Source: Solirubrobacteraceae bacterium
GTDB taxonomy: Bacteria > Actinomycetota > Thermoleophilia > Solirubrobacterales > Solirubrobacteraceae
Assembly (NCBI GenBank): GCA_025935735.1
Contig: JAICUS010000099.1
Span: 1-13,855 of the forward strand
DNA: 13,855 bases
Reading direction: 5' to 3'
Part shown: piece after piece, positions 6,309 to 12,544 of the stretch
Position numbering within the stretch: the stretch's first letter is position 1
How the letters are laid out: the number at the start of each line of letters is the position of its first letter
Program-made: the position numbers and the translations under genes
The notes under the pieces: generated by a model
Databases searched by the model: none
Seen by the model: the letters and a program-made list of their open reading frames with translations, nothing else
Told to the model about the DNA's origin: nothing

Positions 6309-6525
6309 CGCGCCGCAGCGTAGCAACCGCACCGGCGCGAGCGGTCCCGGCGGGAATTACGGCGCATCACCCGGCGAATGCCACGGTCGTGCCTGCCTGC
6401 GGCGGCCATCCGCTCGCATACTGGTGGTACGGGTGCGGTGGCCGCCGCCCGGCAGGCGCGGGCGGGGCCCGCCGGAATGCGTCGTAATTTCCGGCCGTGA
6501 CCGCGTACCCTGAGCCGTTCTCACC
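6309..6525. promoter_or_regulatory. Divergent promoter region with a long imperfect inverted repeat
   Basis: This 217-bp noncoding gap separates the zinc-ribbon gene (-) from the glycosyltransferase (+). TACGCT on the minus strand (6322-6317) is 8 nt before the ATG at 6308; TACCCT on the plus strand (6506-6511) is 14 nt before the GTG at 6526. Two arms, 6341-6367 and 6477-6504, are reverse complements at 24 of 28 aligned columns (three mismatches, one gap). The core is ATGCGYCGTAATTYCC reading toward each gene. The arms lie at different distances from the two -10 boxes, so they are better seen as regulator sites than as promoter parts. Confidence 0.5.
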
Positions 6526-8040
6526 GTGCGCGTGCTGATCTTCCACGGCTACCTGCTGTCCGGGACCGGCTCCAACGTCTACAGCGCGGAGCTCGGCGCG
6601 GCGTTCGTACGGGCCGGCCACGAGGTCCACATGGTCTGCCAGGACCGCGACCCGCTCGCCCTGGACTGGGTCGACGCGGCGGGGGACTGGGACGGCGGCG
6701 CGCTGGCCGTGACCGTGCGGCGCTCGCCCGTGCGGGCCACGGTCTACCGGCCGGACATCGCCGGGCTGCTGCCGCTGTATGTGGCCGACCGCTACGAGGG
6801 CGTGGAGGCGCGGCCGTTCTACGAGCTGTCGGCGGCCGAGGTGGACCGCTACGTCGAGCGCAACGTGGAGGCGGTCCGCGAGGTGGCGGCCCGGGTGCGC
6901 CCGGACGTCGCGCTGGCCAACCACCTCGTGATGGGCCCGGCGATCCTGGCCCGCGCGCTGGACGGCGTCCCGTACGCGGTGAAGATCCACGGGAGCGCGC
7001 TGGAGTACGTCGTCAAGCCGCACCCGCGCTTCCGGCCGTTCGCCGCCGAGGGGCTGGCGGGCGCCCGCGGCGTGTTGGTCGGCTCCCGGCACACCGCGGA
7101 GAGCCTGTGGGCGGCCATGGACGACCCGGAGTTGCCGGCGCGGACCCGCCTGGGCCCGCCGGGGGTCGACGTCGTCCGCTTCGCCCCGCGGGAGCCCGGC
7201 CCGGCGTGGGCGGGCCTCGAGCGCCTGCGCGACCGGCTGGCCGCGGACGCCGGAGCGCCGTTGGCCGCCGCGTCGTCCTCGTTCGCCCGCGACACGGGGG
7301 AGGCGGCGGCGGCGCTGCGGACCGTCGAGCCCGGCGACCGGGTGGTGGTGTTCGTCGGCAAGCTGATCGCCTCCAAGGGCGTCGAGCTGCTGCTGGCGGC
7401 CTGGCCGCTGCTGGCGGCGGCCGAGCCGCGGGCCCGCCTGGTGGTGGTCGGGTTCGGGGCGTTCCGGGAGGGCCTCGAGCGGCTGGTCGCGGCGCTGGAC
7501 GCCGGCGACCTCGAGGCGGCGCGCGCCACGCGCGGGGAGGACGGCCGCGAGCTGCCGCAGCTGGCGGCGTTCCTCGCCGATCTGCCGGACGGCTACCGGC
7601 CCGAGGGGATGGGGGAGCGGGTCGCGTTCGCCGGGCGCCTGGACCACGACGAGCTGGCCGACCTGCTGCCCGCCGCGGAGGCGATGGCGGTGACCTCGAC
7701 GTTCCCCGAGGCGTTCGGCATGGTCGCGGCGGAGGCGGCGGCCTGCGGGGCGCTGCCGGTCGTGGCGAACCACTCCGGCCTCGGCGAGGTCGCCCGCACG
7801 CTGGCGGCGGCCGTGCCGGCGCCGGCCCGCGAGTGGCTCTCGTTCGAGCTGGGGCCGGGCTCTGTGCGCGAGCTGGCGGCCGACTTGATCGGCTGGCTCG
7901 GCGCGTCTGAGCGATTGCGCGCGGACACGCGGGCGGCGATGGTCGAGGCGACCCGGGCGCGGTACTCGTGGGACGGCGTGGCGCGGACGGTGATCGCGGC
8001 GGCTTCGGGCGACTTGGGCGGGTTGCCGGAGCCGGAGTAG
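6526..8040 (+). CDS. Glycosyltransferase family 4 (GT-B fold)
   Basis: This 504-residue cytosolic glycosyltransferase moves a sugar from a nucleotide-activated donor to an unknown acceptor. The N-terminal Rossmann domain opens VLIFHGYLLSGTGSNVYSAE with the glycine loop usual in GT4 enzymes. The C-terminal donor domain has VVVFVGKLIASKGVELLLAA, with Lys279 and Lys284 where the donor diphosphate contacts are expected. It also has the E-x7-E motif, Glu395 to Glu403, in PEAFGMVAAEAAACGALPVV. The protein is about 100 residues longer than many GT4 enzymes, partly through an insertion (about 310-365) after the donor-domain strand. The GTG at 6526 begins the conserved first strand and a TACCCT box lies 14 nt upstream. 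No other polysaccharide genes adjoin it, so the product cannot be named. Confidence 0.9.
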   Translation: MRVLIFHGYLLSGTGSNVYSAELGAAFVRAGHEVHMVCQDRDPLALDWVDAAGDWDGGALAVTVRRSPVRATVYRPDIAGLLPLYVADRYEGVEARPFYELSAAEVDRYVERNVEAVREVAARVRPDVALANHLVMGPAILARALDGVPYAVKIHGSALEYVVKPHPRFRPFAAEGLAGARGVLVGSRHTAESLWAAMDDPELPARTRLGPPGVDVVRFAPREPGPAWAGLERLRDRLAADAGAPLAAASSSFARDTGEAAAALRTVEPGDRVVVFVGKLIASKGVELLLAAWPLLAAAEPRARLVVVGFGAFREGLERLVAALDAGDLEAARATRGEDGRELPQLAAFLADLPDGYRPEGMGERVAFAGRLDHDELADLLPAAEAMAVTSTFPEAFGMVAAEAAACGALPVVANHSGLGEVARTLAAAVPAPAREWLSFELGPGSVRELAADLIGWLGASERLRADTRAAMVEATRARYSWDGVARTVIAAASGDLGGLPEPE

Positions 8041-8317
8041 GCGGCGGGCTCGGCGAACTGCTGCTGGGTAGGGAAGTGGTCCCTCCGGGGCGGCCTGGCG
8101 TGCCGGTGATCGGTTCGGTGGCGCCCGCGGCAGCCGCGTGTCAGGTTTCGCGGGAATACCGCGACCAACTTTACACCGGAAACCTTGAGCATACCCGGGC
8201 CTGGTCGAACGTGATCGACTCGTGCGCGCGCGTCCGGGACTCGCGCACACTCGACCCTCGCGGCCGACCCAAGGCCGACCTGTTCCTTACCCAGCCGCAG
8301 TTCGCCGAGCCCGCCGC
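8041..8317. repeat. 277-bp element bounded by 35-bp inverted repeats
   Basis: The left arm (8041-8075) starts one base after the glycosyltransferase stop codon. The right arm (8283-8317) ends 5 bases before the stop of the small membrane gene. The arms are reverse complements at 33 of 35 positions, and weaker similarity continues inward for about 20 bp. Outside the arms the match stops abruptly. The 207-bp core has no convincing gene and includes an AT-richer patch (about 8164-8195) and a smaller inverted repeat, TCGCGG-N5-CCGCGA (8148-8164). I see no transposase and no clear target duplication. It could be a miniature inverted-repeat element, an invertible segment or a structured RNA/terminator between convergent genes. 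The repeat is certain; its nature is not. Confidence 0.75.
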
Positions 8318-8322
8318 GCGGC

Positions 8323-8460
8323 TCAGTAACCCAAGGCGAGCATGAAGAACCCGGCGGCCATGGTCCACAGGACCGCGCCCCCGAAACCACCGGCGAACGC
8401 GCCCGCGGCGAAGAACGCCATGCAGCACACGAGCTTGAAGATCTGGCCGATCGCCTTCAC
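8323..8460 (-). CDS. Small glycine-rich membrane protein
   Basis: This frame predicts 45 residues from GTG: a short amphipathic start (VKAIGQIFKLVCCMAFFAAG) then two closely spaced hydrophobic, glycine-rich segments ending in FFMLALGY. It would sit in the cytoplasmic membrane as a hairpin or one long helix. Third codon positions are almost all G or C, which supports coding; the opposite-strand frame over the same bases gives no membrane pattern. The GTG at 8460 is tentative, because a strong 8-bp hairpin ends exactly on it; the ATG at 8421 is the alternative. It is divergent from the cytochrome gene and converges on the inverted-repeat element. I do not recognise a family. Confidence 0.55.
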   Translation of the reverse strand: MKAIGQIFKLVCCMAFFAAGAFAGGFGGAVLWTMAAGFFMLALGY

Positions 8461-8569
8461 GCCCCGGATGATCGGCCGGGGCGCCCCCAGCCTGAGACGG
8501 GGCGGCTGTCAGGCTGCGTAGCAGCGGCGGCGGCTCACCCGTCGGTGCCGATCATTAGGATGCGGCCCC
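8461..8569. promoter_or_regulatory. Divergent promoter gap with two stem-loops
   Basis: On the plus strand TAGGAT (8556-8561) lies 8 nt before the cytochrome ATG, a leaderless arrangement. On the minus strand CTACGCAGC (around 8521-8513) is a possible -10 region for the small membrane gene. Two inverted repeats follow in that gene's direction: CAGCCTGA/TCAGGCTG (8488-8495 with 8509-8516, perfect 8 bp) and CGCCCCGG/CCGGGGCG (8460-8467 with 8476-8483, perfect 8 bp, 8-nt loop). The second covers the proposed GTG start. The repeats are seen; regulation is inferred. Confidence 0.45.
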
Positions 8570-9307
8570 ATGTGGAGAGGCGGCTATGCGTGGGTGGTCG
8601 CGGGTTGTGCCGTGGCCGTGGGCCTCGGCGGCTGCACGCTGAAAAGCGGCGGCGCCGATCTCGCGCAGGGCAAGGCCGACTTCGTGAAGGGCTGCGGCAC
8701 CTGTCACACGCTCGCGCGGGCCGGGAGCAAGGGGACGGTCGGGCCGAACCTGGACGAGGCGTTCCGCCGGTCGCGCCAGGACGGGATGAAGTCGAGCACG
8801 TTCATGGGCGTGGTCGAGCGGCAGATCCTCAACCCGAACATCAACCCGCAGGTCGACCCGCAGACCGGCAAGCCGCTGCCCAGCATGCCGGCCAAGATCT
8901 TCACCGGCGACGAGGCGCGCAACGTGGCCGCGTATGTCGCCCAGGCCGCCGCCGTCCCCGGCAAGGACACCGGGCGGCTCGCCCAGATCGGCGAGCAGAA
9001 GGCCAAGGGCACGGCCAAGGAGTCCAACGGCACGCTGGACATCCCGGTCGCATCGGCGGGCCTCGCGTACAAGTTCGCGAACGCCCAGGCCACCGCCGGC
9101 CAGGTGACGATCGTGTCCAAGAACCCGCAGCCGACGCAGCACGACATCGCGATCGAGGGCAACGGGGTCACCGGGAAGGGCGCGGTCGTGGCCAGCGGCG
9201 GGACCTCGAAGTTCACGGTCAACCTCAAGCCCGGCACGTACACGTTCTATTGCTCGGTCGACGGTCACCGCCAGGCCGGCATGGTCGGCAAGATCACCGT
9301 CAAGTAG
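8570..9307 (+). CDS. Cytochrome c-cupredoxin fusion lipoprotein
   Basis: This 245-residue lipoprotein is probably an electron carrier on the outer face of the membrane. The signal ends in GLGGC, with Cys22 as the lipid-bearing residue. Residues about 30-128 form a class I cytochrome c: heme motif CGTCH (Cys42, Cys45, His46) and a likely distal Met106 in LPSMPAKIF. Residues about 155-245 form a cupredoxin with a full type 1 copper set: His191 in QHDIAIEG, then Cys228, His233 and Met238 in YCSVDGHRQAGM. The ATG at 8570 is preceded at 8 nt by a -10 box. The heme and copper centres in one chain suggest internal electron transfer, plausibly to the cytochrome oxidase encoded about 2.5 kb away, which is an inference. 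It converges with the next gene across 5 nt. Confidence 0.92.
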   Translation: MWRGGYAWVVAGCAVAVGLGGCTLKSGGADLAQGKADFVKGCGTCHTLARAGSKGTVGPNLDEAFRRSRQDGMKSSTFMGVVERQILNPNINPQVDPQTGKPLPSMPAKIFTGDEARNVAAYVAQAAAVPGKDTGRLAQIGEQKAKGTAKESNGTLDIPVASAGLAYKFANAQATAGQVTIVSKNPQPTQHDIAIEGNGVTGKGAVVASGGTSKFTVNLKPGTYTFYCSVDGHRQAGMVGKITVK

Positions 9308-9312
9308 CGCCC

Positions 9313-10389
9313 TCAGATCAGCTGCGGTCCGGTGAGGATGGGCTGCGCCAGGATGCCGAAGGGCGGCGCCTGCGCGTAGACCTGGACCTGGAGCTTGCGC
9401 AGCTCGCCCGGGTAGATGTACGGCGCGATCGAGCCCGCGCCGGCCCGCAGCGCGATCGTCCCCAGCGGCCGGCCGCTCAGGGTCACCCAGAGCACGGTGC
9501 CGTCGGGCAGGTTCACGTTCTTGACGCTCGCGTTGATGACGTAGTAGCCGCCGCAGGCGGTGAAGTGCGAGACGTCGATCGGCGCCGAGCCGGACGGCCT
9601 CACGCCGCCGATCGCCGGACCGCTGAGCGCGCTCCCCTCACTGGGCGCCTGCTGGCAGCGCCGGTCGCCCGCCGCTGGGACCGGCGTGACCGTCTGGCTG
9701 AACGCCTGCGTGGCCGTCCGGCCTGCCGCGTCGGTCACCCGCAGCGTGAACCCGACGGTGCCCACCGCGGACGGGTTGCCGGTGATGATCCCGTCCGGCC
9801 GCAACGACGTGCCCGGCGGGAGCGCGCCGCCGTCGAGCGTCCAGGTCAGCGGCGCCGTGAACTCGCCGTCGGCGGCGAAGCCCTCATAGACGAAGTTGTT
9901 CACGATGACGTCCGAGAGGTCCCGCGCGGGGATCGTCAGCGGCGTCGGGCCGGCCGCGGACGTGCCGGTGCCCGTGAAGGCGATCGTCTGGGTGCCCGCG
10001 GAGTCGATCACCGTGATGGTCGAGGTGCGGGTCCCCGTGACCGTCGGCGCGAAGACGACGGTCATCGTGCACGACCCGCCGGGGGCGATCTGGATGCCCA
10101 CGCAGTCGTCGGCGGTCCGGTTGAAGTCCAGCCCCTGCTGCGGCGTCCCGTTGAAGAACACGGGCGCCGTGCCCGTGTCGGTGATCGTGATCGTCTGCGG
10201 AGCGCTCGTCGTGCCGAGCTCCTGCGCCCCGAAGACGACGTTCGACGGGTCGATCGACACGGCGGGCGTGCCCGTGGGCGGCGGCGGCGTCGGCGTGCCC
10301 CCGCCGCCCCCGCCGCCGTGCGATGCGACTGCGGGCGACGCCCCCCACAGCGCGAGGACCGCGATGACGGTCCCGGCCAGCTTGTACAT
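9313..10389 (-). CDS. Secreted protein with choice-of-anchor-D-like and Ig-like domains
   Basis: This 358-residue exported protein has a signal peptide with probable cleavage after Ala22 (SPAVA). Next comes a Gly7 run and a Pro/Thr linker (about 25-42). Residues about 43-152 match the choice-of-anchor D / ASPM-SPD-2-Hydin pattern (VVFGAQELGTTSAPQTITIT, IAPGGSCTMTVVFAP, FTGTGT). Residues about 160-245 resemble a bacterial Ig-like domain (LPPGTSLRPDGIITGNPSAV, FTLRVTDAAGRTATQ). The last 110 residues are unrecognised and contain two cysteines. The ATG at 10389 has the ribosome binding site GAGGGGAG 4 nt upstream and begins the signal peptide. No sortase signal or membrane anchor is visible, so it is likely released or held by other means. 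An adhesion or envelope role is only a guess. Confidence 0.85.
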   Translation of the reverse strand: MYKLAGTVIAVLALWGASPAVASHGGGGGGGTPTPPPPTGTPAVSIDPSNVVFGAQELGTTSAPQTITITDTGTAPVFFNGTPQQGLDFNRTADDCVGIQIAPGGSCTMTVVFAPTVTGTRTSTITVIDSAGTQTIAFTGTGTSAAGPTPLTIPARDLSDVIVNNFVYEGFAADGEFTAPLTWTLDGGALPPGTSLRPDGIITGNPSAVGTVGFTLRVTDAAGRTATQAFSQTVTPVPAAGDRRCQQAPSEGSALSGPAIGGVRPSGSAPIDVSHFTACGGYYVINASVKNVNLPDGTVLWVTLSGRPLGTIALRAGAGSIAPYIYPGELRKLQVQVYAQAPPFGILAQPILTGPQLI

Positions 10390-10395
10390 GTGACT

Positions 10396-10426
10396 CCCCT
10401 CGGTTGTATGGCCAGACAACCGGGGG
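10396..10426 (-). promoter_or_regulatory. Hairpin enclosing the ribosome binding site of the secreted protein gene
   Basis: On the minus strand the sequence folds into CCCC plus CGGTTGT, an 8-nt loop, then ACAACCG, one bulged A, and GGGG. This makes 11 pairs. The 3' arm contains the Shine-Dalgarno run GAGGGG just before the ATG at 10389. If transcription starts in or before the SnoaL-like gene, the site would be masked in the mRNA. If instead TACAAC in the stem is a -10 box, the palindrome would act as a DNA operator. Confidence 0.5.
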
Positions 10427-10447
10427 ACACGAGCCGGCCCGCGCGCG

Positions 10448-10861
10448 TTACGCGGGCGCGGCAGCGGCGAAGAGCGTCCGCGCGGCGTACTCGGTGTCCA
10501 GGTACTCGCGGACCTCGGCGATCCGGCCGTCGCGGACGACGAACAGCCCGCAGTAGGAGTTCGCGTACTCGCCCCCAGCGGCCGTGCGCGCGCGCACGCG
10601 CCATTCGACCGCGACGGTCTCGCCCTCGCCGATCAGCGTCGGGAACTCGAACTGGATGCTCCCGGTCTCGTAGAGGGAGCCGGCGACGCCGGTGAGGAAC
10701 TCGTCGACGATCGCCTCGCGGCCCCGCCAGCGGCTGCCGATCGGCAGGTCGCCCAGGATCGTCCAGGTGGCGTCCTCGGCGAAGCTGTCGCGGATCGTCT
10801 CGAGGTCGCCGGCGACGAGCGCGTCGAGGTAGCGTTGCACCACGTGCTTCGGATTGGTCAT
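10448..10861 (-). CDS. SnoaL-like / NTF2-fold protein
   Basis: This 137-residue cytosolic protein has the SnoaL-like polyketide cyclase / NTF2-fold pattern: an N-terminal helix pair (HVVQRYLDALVAGDLETIRD), then SFAEDATWTILGD, a WRGREAIVDEFL helix and a curved sheet ending IAEVREYLDTEYAA. Such proteins bind small hydrophobic ligands or act as isomerases and hydrolases; this one cannot be assigned a reaction. The ATG at 10861 begins the family-typical start. The longer in-frame version would run into the divergent LysR gene. The LysR neighbour, 72 bp away and divergent, is its probable regulator. The secreted-protein gene follows 58 nt downstream on the same strand and may be partly cotranscribed. 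Confidence 0.85.
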   Translation of the reverse strand: MTNPKHVVQRYLDALVAGDLETIRDSFAEDATWTILGDLPIGSRWRGREAIVDEFLTGVAGSLYETGSIQFEFPTLIGEGETVAVEWRVRARTAAGGEYANSYCGLFVVRDGRIAEVREYLDTEYAARTLFAAAAPA

Positions 10862-10920
10862 GGCATGTGATTGCAGCGCGGCCGCGCCGGTGGGACAATG
10901 GCCAATCCAGCCGTACACCG

Positions 10921-10935
10921 ATCACGAGGCGTGAT
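10921..10935. promoter_or_regulatory. LysR-type operator (T-N11-A) over the regulator's start codon
   Basis: ATCACG-AGG-CGTGAT (10921-10935) is a perfect 6-bp dyad that fits the T-N11-A box recognised by LysR regulators. It lies in the 72-bp divergent gap and its right end covers the first two bases of the LysR gene's ATG at 10934. A regulator bound here would be expected to repress its own gene and contact the divergent SnoaL-like promoter. The palindrome is seen; binding is inferred from the family. Confidence 0.6.
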
Positions 10936-11773
10936 GGAGCTCCGCCAGCTGCACTACTTCGTCACGCTCGCCGAGGAGCTGCACTTCGGGCGCGCGGCCG
11001 AGCGGCTGCACATCGTCCAGCCGGCGGTCAGCCAGCAGCTGCGCCGCCTGGAGGCCGAGCTGGGCGTCCGGCTCGTCGACCGCTCGACGCGGCGGGTGGC
11101 GCTCACCGCCGCCGGCCAGCGGTTCCTGCCCGAGGCGCGCGCCGTGCTCGCCGCCGCCGACCGCGCCCGCGCCGCGGTGGCCGGCCCGGCCCCGCTGCGG
11201 CTGGGCACGAGCACCGGCCTGGGCGAGCGGCTGCCGCGGCTGCTCGCCGAGCTGGACCGCCCCGTAGAGCTGGTTCGCGTGCCCGCCGCCGCCCGCCTGC
11301 GCCGGGTCGGCACGGGCGCGCTGGACGCCGCGCTGATCCGTGGGGGCGCGGAGGAGCACGGGGCGGTGCGGCTCGAGCCCGTGTGGACCGACGCGCTGCT
11401 CGTCGCGCTGCCCGCCGGCCACCCGCACGCGGATGCCGAAGCGGTTGCGCTGGCGCGCCTGGCCGACCTGCCGCTGCGGCTCCCGGCCCGCGACGCGAAC
11501 CCGCCGCTCGCGGACCTCGTGCTCGGCGCCTGCCGGGCCGCGGGCTTCGAGCCCCGGCGCGCCCCCGCGCTCGACGAGCAGGACATGCTCGCGGCGATCG
11601 CCGCCGGCCCACCGACGTGGACCGTCTACTACGCCGCCCAGGCCGAGCTCGTGACGGCGCCGGGCGTCGCCTTCCGCGCCACCGACCCCGCGCTGCTCAT
11701 GCCGACGCTGCTCGCGCTCCCCGGCAAGGGCGATGGCGGCGAGCTGCTCGCGGCCTGCCGCGCCGTCGCCTAG
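10934..11773 (+). CDS. LysR-family transcriptional regulator
   Basis: This 279-residue regulator begins with the winged helix-turn-helix of the LysR family: [60 protein letters not shown] (about residues 1-60). A linker helix (about 65-85) follows, then a periplasmic-binding-protein-like effector domain, somewhat shorter than usual. The ATG at 10934 is preferred over upstream in-frame starts, which read through the operator. A GTG directly before it (10931) is possible. The divergent SnoaL-like gene is the likely target, and the palindrome at 10921-10935 suggests self-repression. The inducer is unknown. Its stop overlaps the stop of the converging small cox-operon gene by 3 bp. Confidence 0.92.
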   Translation: MELRQLHYFVTLAEELHFGRAAERLHIVQPAVSQQLRRLEAELGVRLVDRSTRRVALTAAGQRFLPEARAVLAAADRARAAVAGPAPLRLGTSTGLGERLPRLLAELDRPVELVRVPAAARLRRVGTGALDAALIRGGAEEHGAVRLEPVWTDALLVALPAGHPHADAEAVALARLADLPLRLPARDANPPLADLVLGACRAAGFEPRRAPALDEQDMLAAIAAGPPTWTVYYAAQAELVTAPGVAFRATDPALLMPTLLALPGKGDGGELLAACRAVA

Positions 11774-11883
11774 AAGACCGCGCGGCCCAACAGGACCAGC
11801 ACAGCGATGACCGCCGCCACGGCGGCCACCAGCACGACCACCTTGAACGCGTCCGCCTCGTTGCGCAGCGGGTTGAACCCCAC
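11770..11883 (-). CDS. 37-residue single-helix membrane protein of the cox operon
   Basis: The frame encodes VGFNPLRNEADAFKVVVLVA followed by a hydrophobic helix ending LLGRAVF. That is a short polar N-terminus of 13 residues, then one transmembrane helix. It starts 46 nt after the ctaE stop on the same strand, so it is probably the last gene of the oxidase operon. Size and topology suit a small accessory oxidase subunit, and I recall similar FNPL(R/K)NE small proteins beside cox genes in related bacteria; this is memory, not a search. The GTG at 11883 has no strong ribosome binding site. The stop overlaps the converging LysR stop. It could also be a chance frame, but the hydrophobic pattern and G/C third positions argue for coding. 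Confidence 0.6.
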   Translation of the reverse strand: MGFNPLRNEADAFKVVVLVAAVAAVIAVLVLLGRAVF

Positions 11884-11929
11884 GTTTAAGGTCGGATGAT
11901 CGGGGCGGGGCGGAGGGGCTGCATCGCCT

Positions 11930-12544
11930 TCAAATAATGTAGACCGACAGGAAGACGATGATCCACATCACGTCGACGAAGTGCCAGTAGATGCCCGGCA
12001 CCTCCATCCCGCGGTGCGCCTCGGCCGAGTAGTGGCCGCGGAACGCGCGGACCGTGACCATCGTGAGCAGCATGATGCCGATGCAGACGTGCGCGCCGTG
12101 CAGGCCGGTCAGCCCGTAGAAGATCGTCCCCTGCGCGTGGTCCTGGGGCGAGAAGCCGATGTGCCAGTACTCGTTGATCTGGATGAACAGGAACGTCACG
12201 CCGAGCAGCCACGTGGCGACCATCCCCAGCTTGAGTCCGAGCCGGTTGTCGCGCTTGATCGACTCCTGGGCGAAGTGGATCGTGAACGACGACGAGATCA
12301 GGATGAACGTGTTGAAGAGGGCGGTGAGCTTCGGCAGCTCGGTGCCGTTGGCCGGCCACGGCGCATGTCCCACGACCCGGATGAAGAAGTAGGCCGTGAA
12401 GAACGCCCCGAAGATCATGATCTCCGAGCAGATGAACAGGAGCATCCCGAGCGTCGCCGAATCCACCCGCGACGACTGGTTGGCCTCGGGCGGGCCGTGG
12501 TGCTCGTGCTCTTCGTGCCCGACGGCGTGCGCCGCGACGCTCAC
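11930..12544 (-). CDS. ctaE: Cytochrome c oxidase subunit III
   Basis: This 204-residue membrane protein with about five helices is subunit III of a heme-copper oxidase. It supports stability and proton uptake of the enzyme that passes electrons from cytochrome c to oxygen. Family marks are ICSEIMIFGAFFTAYFFIR, FAQESIKR, TGLHGAHVCIG (His149) and YWHFVDVMWIIVFL (Tyr186, Trp187, His188). The short five-helix form is usual in actinobacteria. The GTG at 12544 overlaps the upstream gene's stop as GTGA and has GGAGG 7 nt upstream, so translation is coupled; a longer in-frame start would lie inside that gene. A soluble His/Glu-rich N-terminus (GHEEHEHHGPPE) precedes the first helix. Confidence 0.96.
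   Translation of the reverse strand: MSVAAHAVGHEEHEHHGPPEANQSSRVDSATLGMLLFICSEIMIFGAFFTAYFFIRVVGHAPWPANGTELPKLTALFNTFILISSSFTIHFAQESIKRDNRLGLKLGMVATWLLGVTFLFIQINEYWHIGFSPQDHAQGTIFYGLTGLHGAHVCIGIMLLTMVTVRAFRGHYSAEAHRGMEVPGIYWHFVDVMWIIVFLSVYII

Noticed and set aside
6367..8250. A 627-codon open frame on the minus strand opposite the glycosyltransferase
   Set aside because: It is arginine/proline/glycine-rich without any domain pattern and lies antisense to a clear GT4 enzyme; long antisense frames are expected at this GC content.
8265..8280. A tandem repeat of GGCCGACC inside the inverted-repeat element
   Set aside because: Two copies of an 8-bp GC-rich word 11 bp apart are not unusual here and no array follows.
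8041..8317. Target-site duplication flanking the inverted-repeat element
   Set aside because: The bases outside the two arms share no more than about 2 bp, which is not evidence of a duplication.
8342..8520. A plus-strand small frame opposite the 45-codon membrane gene
   Set aside because: It starts in a poor context and gives a basic, non-patterned peptide; the minus-strand frame shows clear hydrophobic segments and better third-position bias.
8545..10695. A 716-codon plus-strand frame over the cytochrome, anchor-domain and SnoaL-like genes
   Set aside because: It is out of frame with the CxxCH and cupredoxin ligands and antisense to two recognisable proteins; its composition is low-complexity.
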